A program made the translations under genes and the position numbers. This document shows positions 5,016-5,725 of a stretch of 5,725 nucleotides of DNA, one piece after another. The notes under the pieces were generated by a model. That model saw only the letters and a list, made by a program, of their open reading frames with translations. It ran no database searches and was not told the DNA's origin. Each line of letters starts with the position of its first letter. Position 1 is the first letter of the stretch. Where the stretch lies: NCBI GenBank assembly GCA_007122555.1, contig SKTL01000287.1, forward strand, positions 1-5,725. Direction: 5' to 3'. This DNA comes from Thermomicrobiaceae bacterium. Its GTDB lineage: Bacteria > Chloroflexota > Chloroflexia > Thermomicrobiales > Thermomicrobiaceae.

Positions 5016-5725
5016 CAGGGAAGATCGTACTGGCCGACACGATGGGCTATTGCTGGGGTGTCAGGCGGACGCTCGATATCATCGAGCGGGCGGGTCGGCC
5101 GGACAATCAGGTCGCGACAATCGGTGACGTGATCCATAATCCCCAGGTAGTTGAGCGTCTGAGAAACGCCGGTGTGCAGACTGCGTCGAGCATCGAGGAA
5201 GCATCAGCCCGAGGTTTTTCCCAGGTTGCAATCACGGCGCACGGGGCATCTCCCGGACGAAATACCGAGGCCGACGAACTCGGGTTGACGATGATCGACA
5301 CGACCTGTCCGCTCGTGTCCAGGGTGCAGCGGCTGGCGCAGAAACTCGTAACGCAGGGCTACTACATCGTGGTCTACGGTGACGCCGATCACCCTGAAGT
5401 CAGGGGGATCCTCGGCTGGGCGGGTACCTCCCGCGCGACTGCGGCAAAGCATATTGAAGATCTTCCGTGGAACGCGCCTCGTGGCGAATCGAGTGATAAG
5501 CATCTCGCGGCGCCGCCCCGCAAAGTCGCCGTTCTGAGTCAGACAACGAAAATCGTCGATGAGTTCCTGGCGTTCGCGCGCGAACTCACTGGTCTTGTTG
5601 CGCGTGAGGGCGGCGAAATCCGGATCTGCAATACGATCTGCGCACCGACGTCTGAGCGCCAGAACGCGCTGGAGCGTCTCGCCGAACAGGTTGACGCCAT
5701 CCTGGTCATTGGCGGCCGGAAGAGC
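5012..5725 (+). CDS. ispH: 4-hydroxy-3-methylbut-2-enyl diphosphate reductase (3'-truncated)
   Basis: IspH (LytB) is a cytoplasmic iron-sulfur enzyme that reduces HMBPP to IPP and DMAPP, the last MEP-pathway step and the source of carotenoid precursors. The visible 238 residues contain all three cluster cysteines: Cys14 in GYCWGVRR, Cys99 in DTTCPLV and Cys210 in NTICAPTSERQ. Substrate and proton-transfer residues are also present: His42 (VIHNPQVV), His77 (TAHGAS), His127 and Glu129 (HPEV), and the SQTT motif (176-179). The C-terminal part, including the expected Ser-x-Asn substrate loop, lies beyond the right edge. Compared with the E. coli enzyme as I recall it, the HPE-to-QTT interval is about 8 residues longer. 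The start is ATG 5012, backed by a strong ribosome-binding site. Its place directly behind crtI suggests precursor supply is co-expressed with carotenoid synthesis. Confidence 0.95.
   Translation, partial: MTGKIVLADTMGYCWGVRRTLDIIERAGRPDNQVATIGDVIHNPQVVERLRNAGVQTASSIEEASARGFSQVAITAHGASPGRNTEADELGLTMIDTTCPLVSRVQRLAQKLVTQGYYIVVYGDADHPEVRGILGWAGTSRATAAKHIEDLPWNAPRGESSDKHLAAPPRKVAVLSQTTKIVDEFLAFARELTGLVAREGGEIRICNTICAPTSERQNALERLAEQVDAILVIGGRKS
5070..5088 (+). repeat. 8-bp inverted repeat with 3-base loop, early ispH
   Basis: CGCTCGAT (5070-5077) is perfectly complementary to ATCGAGCG (5081-5088) around the loop ATC. It lies at ispH codons 20-26 and is not followed by a T tract, so it is not an intrinsic terminator. 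Its right arm can instead pair with CCCGCTCG (5003-5010), next to the ispH start. The repeat is certain; function is not. Confidence 0.4.

Larger units (their letters stand above)
2..5725 (+). other. Probable carotenoid biosynthesis operon (both ends beyond window)
   Basis: All five main genes lie on one strand and are nearly touching. The hydrolase stop overlaps the glycosyltransferase GTG by 4 bases (619-622). The next frame can begin 1 base after the glycosyltransferase stop. The CruF-acyltransferase stop overlaps the crtI ATG by 4 bases (3385-3388), and crtI and ispH are bridged by a 20-codon ORF overlapping both. I see no terminator-like hairpin with a T tract and no convincing promoter between genes, so one transcript from a promoter left of the window is the simplest reading. 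The shared theme (isoprenoid supply, desaturation, hydration, glycosylation, acylation) supports a functional operon. Co-transcription is inferred, not shown. Confidence 0.75.

Overview
The window is a tightly packed, single-strand (+) bacterial gene cluster for a decorated carotenoid. It holds five main reading frames, two of them cut by the window edges. Base composition is moderately high in G+C (roughly 55-62 % by eye). The use of IspH shows the MEP isoprenoid route. The combination of CruF, a GT2 glycosyltransferase, an acyltransferase and CrtI suggests a carotenoid-glycoside-ester producer, most plausibly in Chloroflexota (Thermomicrobia-like). That taxonomic guess rests on gene content only and is weak; Deinococcota-like or other phyla are possible.

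Layout: (1) 2-622, the 3' part of an alpha/beta hydrolase with an intact Ser-Asp-His triad. (2) 619-1764, a membrane-anchored GT2 glycosyltransferase resembling CruG/HpnB-type enzymes, starting at a GTG that overlaps the hydrolase stop. (3) 1766-3388, one continuous 540-residue frame joining a multi-pass CruF-type carotenoid 1',2'-hydratase to a PlsC-like acyltransferase. (4) 3385-4953, a CrtI-type phytoene desaturase whose ATG overlaps the previous stop. (5) 5012-5725, the first 238 codons of ispH (HMBPP reductase), running off the right edge. A 20-codon mini-ORF (4953-5015) fills the only gap, overlapping both the crtI stop and the ispH start. No gap exceeds 60 bases, and no promoter, terminator, RNA gene, mobile element or CRISPR array is visible.

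How the genes fit together: IspH makes IPP/DMAPP. CrtI desaturates phytoene to a lycopene-type polyene. The CruF domain would hydrate a psi end group to give a tertiary 1'-hydroxyl. The GT2 enzyme would glycosylate a hydroxyl, and the fused acyltransferase domain would plausibly esterify the sugar, giving a carotenoid glycoside fatty-acid ester. The hydrolase may act on esters in the same pathway, but its substrate cannot be read from sequence. Phytoene synthase and any cyclase are not in the window.

The most notable points are the hydratase-acyltransferase fusion, the off-register HX4D motif in its acyltransferase half, and the coupled mini-ORF plus alternative hairpins around the ispH start.
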